A DNA stretch of 64,000 nt, taken from contig NZ_CP097289.1 in NCBI RefSeq assembly GCF_023498005.1, forward strand, positions 9,610,001-9,674,000. Reading direction: 5' to 3'. Made by a program: the position numbers and the translations under genes. The stretch is from Streptomyces durmitorensis. GTDB taxonomy: Bacteria; Actinomycetota; Actinomycetes; Streptomycetales; Streptomycetaceae. Below are positions 61,694-64,000 of this stretch, one piece after another (the first letter of the stretch is position 1; every line of letters starts with the position of its first letter). The notes beneath the pieces are model-generated. The model did not search any database, was not told the DNA's origin, and saw nothing but the letters and a program-made list of their open reading frames with translations.

Positions 61694-62308
61694 GTGACTC
61701 TCTTTGAGCGGCTGGAGTCCAGCTCTCGGAATCTGTCCATGCGGACCCTCGGCGTGGGCAGCCTTCACCACCCGGAGAGCCCCCTGGCTGTAGCCAAGCC
61801 GAGGAAAAAGTCCACGTGGCATGTGCCCGAGATCGTAACACCAAACGATCATGACACTTTGTCAAGTACGCCACGCCGTGGCCACGTTGGCGAAAAAGCC
61901 ATGCTTAGGTCAGTGAAGAAGATGTGAGCGCGACGTGGAGACTCGCGGCAGCCGGCCGCGCACTGAGTCGCCCAGCAGTGTGCTGTCCGAGTTTCCGCAG
62001 CGCAAAGAGCCCTCACCTGGTGACCGGATGCCCGCACCGGAACACGGGCCGGCAAGGCGAAGCATGGACGAGAGGCGTCCGCTCAGCGCAAGTTGGCTAA
62101 TTTGGGCGCGGCTGGGGGAGTGCGAGGTGTCGACGCAGGCGTGCGCGCAGCGAGGCATCAAGTCACCACGCCCTGGCCGACATTGACGCCCTCGTGGGCC
62201 TGGGATTTACTGCCCGCCGGCAGATCCGGATTGCGGAATCCGTGCCGTCAGATGAACTGTCCGAGGAGCAGGATCAGGCACGGCCGACGGGGGCGGAGGG
62301 CGGGGGCC
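61694..62308. other. spacer between the conservon and the IS3 element
   Basis: About 600 bp with no convincing gene. The conservon promoter lies near 61830-61865; the rest shows no motif or usable start. Confidence 0.4.
61835..61865 (-). promoter_or_regulatory. candidate conservon promoter
   Basis: On the minus strand TTGACA (61865-61860) is followed by 17 bases, GGTGTT, and TTACGAT. This A/T-rich patch stands out in the region. The leader to cvnA would be ~140 nt. The -10 is weak, so this is tentative. Confidence 0.4.
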
Positions 62309-62374
62309 TTGACCCCTGATGTCGGACACACGAGACGCTGGTTCCTGAGGACCTGAGAACGGACATCTCGGGTC

Positions 62375-62674
62375 ATGAAGCATTACCCGCCGGAGTTCAA
62401 GGCGGACGCGGTCGCGCTCTACGAGTCGCGGCCGGAGGCGACGATCAGGTCGGTCGCTGCCGATCTGGGGATCAACCCGGAGACGTTGCGGAACTGCGTG
62501 AGGGCTGCCGGAGCAAGCCGTCCGCGGGGACGCCGGTCGCCGGAGGCGGCCCAGCCGCCGGCCCCGCTGGAGGCGGAGAGCGCGGCTTCGCGGAACAAGG
62601 TCCGCGAGCTGGAGGAGGAACGCGAGATCCTGCGGAAGGCGGCAAAGTACTTCGCCGGGGAGACGCGCTGGTGA
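62375..62674 (+). CDS. IS3-family transposase OrfA
   Basis: A 99-aa protein: MKHYPPEFKADAVALYESRP, EATIRSVAADLGINPETLRN (HTH) and a C-terminal leucine-zipper-like NKVRELEEEREILRKAAKYF. The closing ILRKAAKYFA is the standard OrfA end. OrfA provides DNA binding; a -1 frameshift near the end usually gives the OrfAB transposase. Its stop overlaps the orfB GTG by 4 bases. Confidence 0.9.
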   Translation: MKHYPPEFKADAVALYESRPEATIRSVAADLGINPETLRNCVRAAGASRPRGRRSPEAAQPPAPLEAESAASRNKVRELEEEREILRKAAKYFAGETRW

Positions 62675-63582
62675 ACCGCTTCCAGTGCGTCGCTGACCTG
62701 CAGTGCCGCTACGGCGTGAAGCGGCTCTGCAGCGTCCTTGGCGTCAGCCGCTCGAGCTTCTCCTACTGGCGCCGGACAGCCGCCGACCGGGCCGCCCGGC
62801 AGGCGGCCGAGGCACAGCTGGCCGTCCGGATACGGGCGGTGCACCAGGAATCGGACGGCACCTACGGAGCGCCGAGGATCACCGCCGAGCTCCGGGAGAC
62901 GATCGGTGAGGCGGTCAATCACAAGCGGGTCGCCAGGATCATGCGGGAGTCCGGGATCGAAGGGGTCCGGTTGCGCCGCCGGCACCGCACCACCATCCCC
63001 GATCCGGCTGCAGCCAGGGCCCCAGATCTGATCGTCCGCGACTTCACCGCAGCCAAGCCGAACACGAAGTACGTCGGCGACATCACCTACCTGCCCATCG
63101 AGGGCGGGAAGTTCTCCTACCTGGCGACCGTCATCGACCTCGCCTCGCGCCGTCTGGCCGGCTGGGCGATCGCCGACCACATGCGCGCGGACCTCGTGGT
63201 CGACGCCCTGGCCGCGGCCGTCCGCACCCGCGGCAGCCTCGCCGGATCGATCATGCACACCGACCACGGAGCCCAGTACACGAGCAACTCGAGCAGTGCC
63301 TTCGTTGAAGCCTGCAGGTCAGCAGGGGTCCGGCGAAGCATGAGCGCGGTCGGGTCCAGCGCGGACAACGCACTCGCCGAGTCTTTCAACGCAACCTTCA
63401 AACGCGAGACCCTGCAGGGACGCAAGAGCTGGCCAGGCGGGCGAGAGGCCCGACTCGACGCGTTCAGATGGCTCCACCGCTACAACACCCGGCGCCGACA
63501 CTCCCGCCTCGGACAACGATCACCGATCGCCTTCGAGAACGCCTTCCACCTCACACCAACTACGCTGACACCAGCCGCATAA
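62671..63582 (+). CDS. IS3-family transposase OrfB (DDE catalytic subunit)
   Basis: A 303-aa protein. The N-terminal HTH_21-type region (GVKRLCSVLGVSRSSFSYWR, ESDGTYGAPRITAELRETIG) precedes the rve core: first Asp in TKYVGDITYLPIEGGKFSYL, second in SIMHTDHGAQYTSNSSSAFV, and Glu in SADNALAESFNATFKRETLQ. All three catalytic residues are present and no frameshift is seen, so the element is likely functional. End motif: RWLHRYNTRRRHSRLGQRSP. Confidence 0.9.
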   Translation: MNRFQCVADLQCRYGVKRLCSVLGVSRSSFSYWRRTAADRAARQAAEAQLAVRIRAVHQESDGTYGAPRITAELRETIGEAVNHKRVARIMRESGIEGVRLRRRHRTTIPDPAAARAPDLIVRDFTAAKPNTKYVGDITYLPIEGGKFSYLATVIDLASRRLAGWAIADHMRADLVVDALAAAVRTRGSLAGSIMHTDHGAQYTSNSSSAFVEACRSAGVRRSMSAVGSSADNALAESFNATFKRETLQGRKSWPGGREARLDAFRWLHRYNTRRRHSRLGQRSPIAFENAFHLTPTTLTPAA

Positions 63583-63740
63583 CCCGTGTTCAGGATTCGG
63601 GGTCGAGGCCCAAGTCCGGCAGCCCGTCGGGCCCCGCCGCCGGGGACTGACTCTATTTTCGTGTCAGTCCCGTTTTGGGTGGGGGCCCGGTATTGGCGGT
63701 GGGGGCTGTGCTTCAGGCCGTGGCCGGTTAGGTGGGGTGG

Positions 63741-64000
63741 CTATTTCGTGTAGTTGTAGACAGTTGCCCGGGAGACGCCGAGCCGGTCGGCGATGTGCTG
63801 TGCGGAACTGCGGGCCTCAAAGAATCCCTCGTGATGCAGATGCCGGACCAGTTCGCGCTTCTGGTCGCGGTTAAGGCTGCGGGGGGTGCTGGAGCGCTGG
63901 GCCGCGAAGGAGTCGATGGCCGACCGCAGTTCGCGTCCCGTGCGGTCGCGCAGCGTCTCCAACGCCTCACCCGTATTTTCGTTGTCCGTGGCGACGAGGT
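63741..64000 (-). CDS. YheO/DauR-like HTH regulator, 5' part outside window
   Basis: The C-terminal ~86 residues of a minus-strand gene running out of the window: VATDNENTGEALETLRDRTG, RELRSAIDSFAAQ, LNRDQKRELVRHLHHEGFFE, ARSSAQHIADRLGVSRATVY, NYTK and stop. The terminal HTH with GVSRATVYNY is typical of YheO/DauR regulators (PAS-like domain plus HTH) that control amino-acid catabolism or stress genes. Confidence 0.75.
   Translation of the reverse strand, partial: LVATDNENTGEALETLRDRTGRELRSAIDSFAAQRSSTPRSLNRDQKRELVRHLHHEGFFEARSSAQHIADRLGVSRATVYNYTK

Larger units (their letters stand above)
62309..63606 (+). mobile_element. IS3-family insertion sequence, apparently complete (1298 bp)
   Basis: Contains orfA and orfB with an intact DDE core. 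The ends are imperfect inverted repeats: TTGACCCCTGATGTCGGACA at 62309 against the reverse complement of the 63606 end, which reads TCGACCCCGAATCCTGAACA. The 4-bp sequence GGCC flanks both sides (62305-62308 and 63607-63610), fitting an IS3-type target duplication. Confidence 0.8.

Overview
This is a GC-rich actinobacterial chromosome segment, almost certainly from a Streptomyces species. Evidence: GC-biased third codon positions, GTG starts, ATGA/GTGA stop-start overlaps, a conservon (cvnA-D plus P450), mycothiol-type enzymes, DUF6461/DUF6228-type and GPP34 proteins, and many fossil IS elements. Intact operons alternate with broken genes and transposase scraps, as is usual in the variable arms of a linear Streptomyces chromosome. 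No tRNA, rRNA or CRISPR array was seen.

Layout. 1-6.4 kb: 5' portion of a UvrA-like ATPase; an MFS pump plus alpha/beta hydrolase operon divergent from a LysR regulator; a small DUF6228-like protein. 6.4-10.4 kb: a decayed minus-strand operon (Asp/Asn beta-hydroxylase-like, an unknown protein, an arginine:glycine amidinotransferase-like enzyme, an ATP-grasp ligase) followed by metalloprotease and STAS scraps. 10.5-16.4 kb: an intact TerC-family protein, small hypothetical proteins, a lower-GC gene pair and a DUF6461-like protein.

16.4-23.5 kb is the most coherent unusual locus: two tandem TetR genes sharing a 231-bp identical segment, a condensation-domain-like acyltransferase, a DUF3159 membrane protein, an S9 peptidase and a GPP34 (GOLPH3-like) protein. 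A family of GTCAC palindromes lies in front of every transcription unit, which makes it look like one dedicated regulon. 24-33.6 kb: IS and gene remnants, a TetR/serine-hydrolase divergent pair with repeated operators, a SnoaL-like/MarR divergent pair with palindromes, a 601-aa orphan protein, GNAT and DinB proteins. 33.7-36.2 kb: a 159-bp direct repeat flanking an acetyltransferase gene, and a 537-bp internally deleted IS5-type element with intact ends. 36.3-38.1 kb: a broken mycothiol-dependent isomerase gene, then an ~880-bp repeat-bearing leader with a 14-bp-stem hairpin before a MerR-like gene.

39-43.2 kb: tandem receptor Ser/Thr kinases. 43.3-44.4 kb: integrase and IS5 remnants. 44.4-48.3 kb: a double AsnC/Lrp regulator divergent from an M20 peptidase-MFS operon. 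48.5-54.6 kb: a GvpU-like protein, a methyltransferase, a secreted protein, and remnants that include a pentapeptide-repeat gene with a nonsense codon. 54.8-61.7 kb: a conservon (cvnA-B-C-D plus a P450 whose ExxR motif is replaced), followed by an indole prenyltransferase and tryptophanase pair, probably making a prenylated indole. 62.3-63.6 kb: an intact IS3 element. The window ends inside a YheO/DauR-like regulator.
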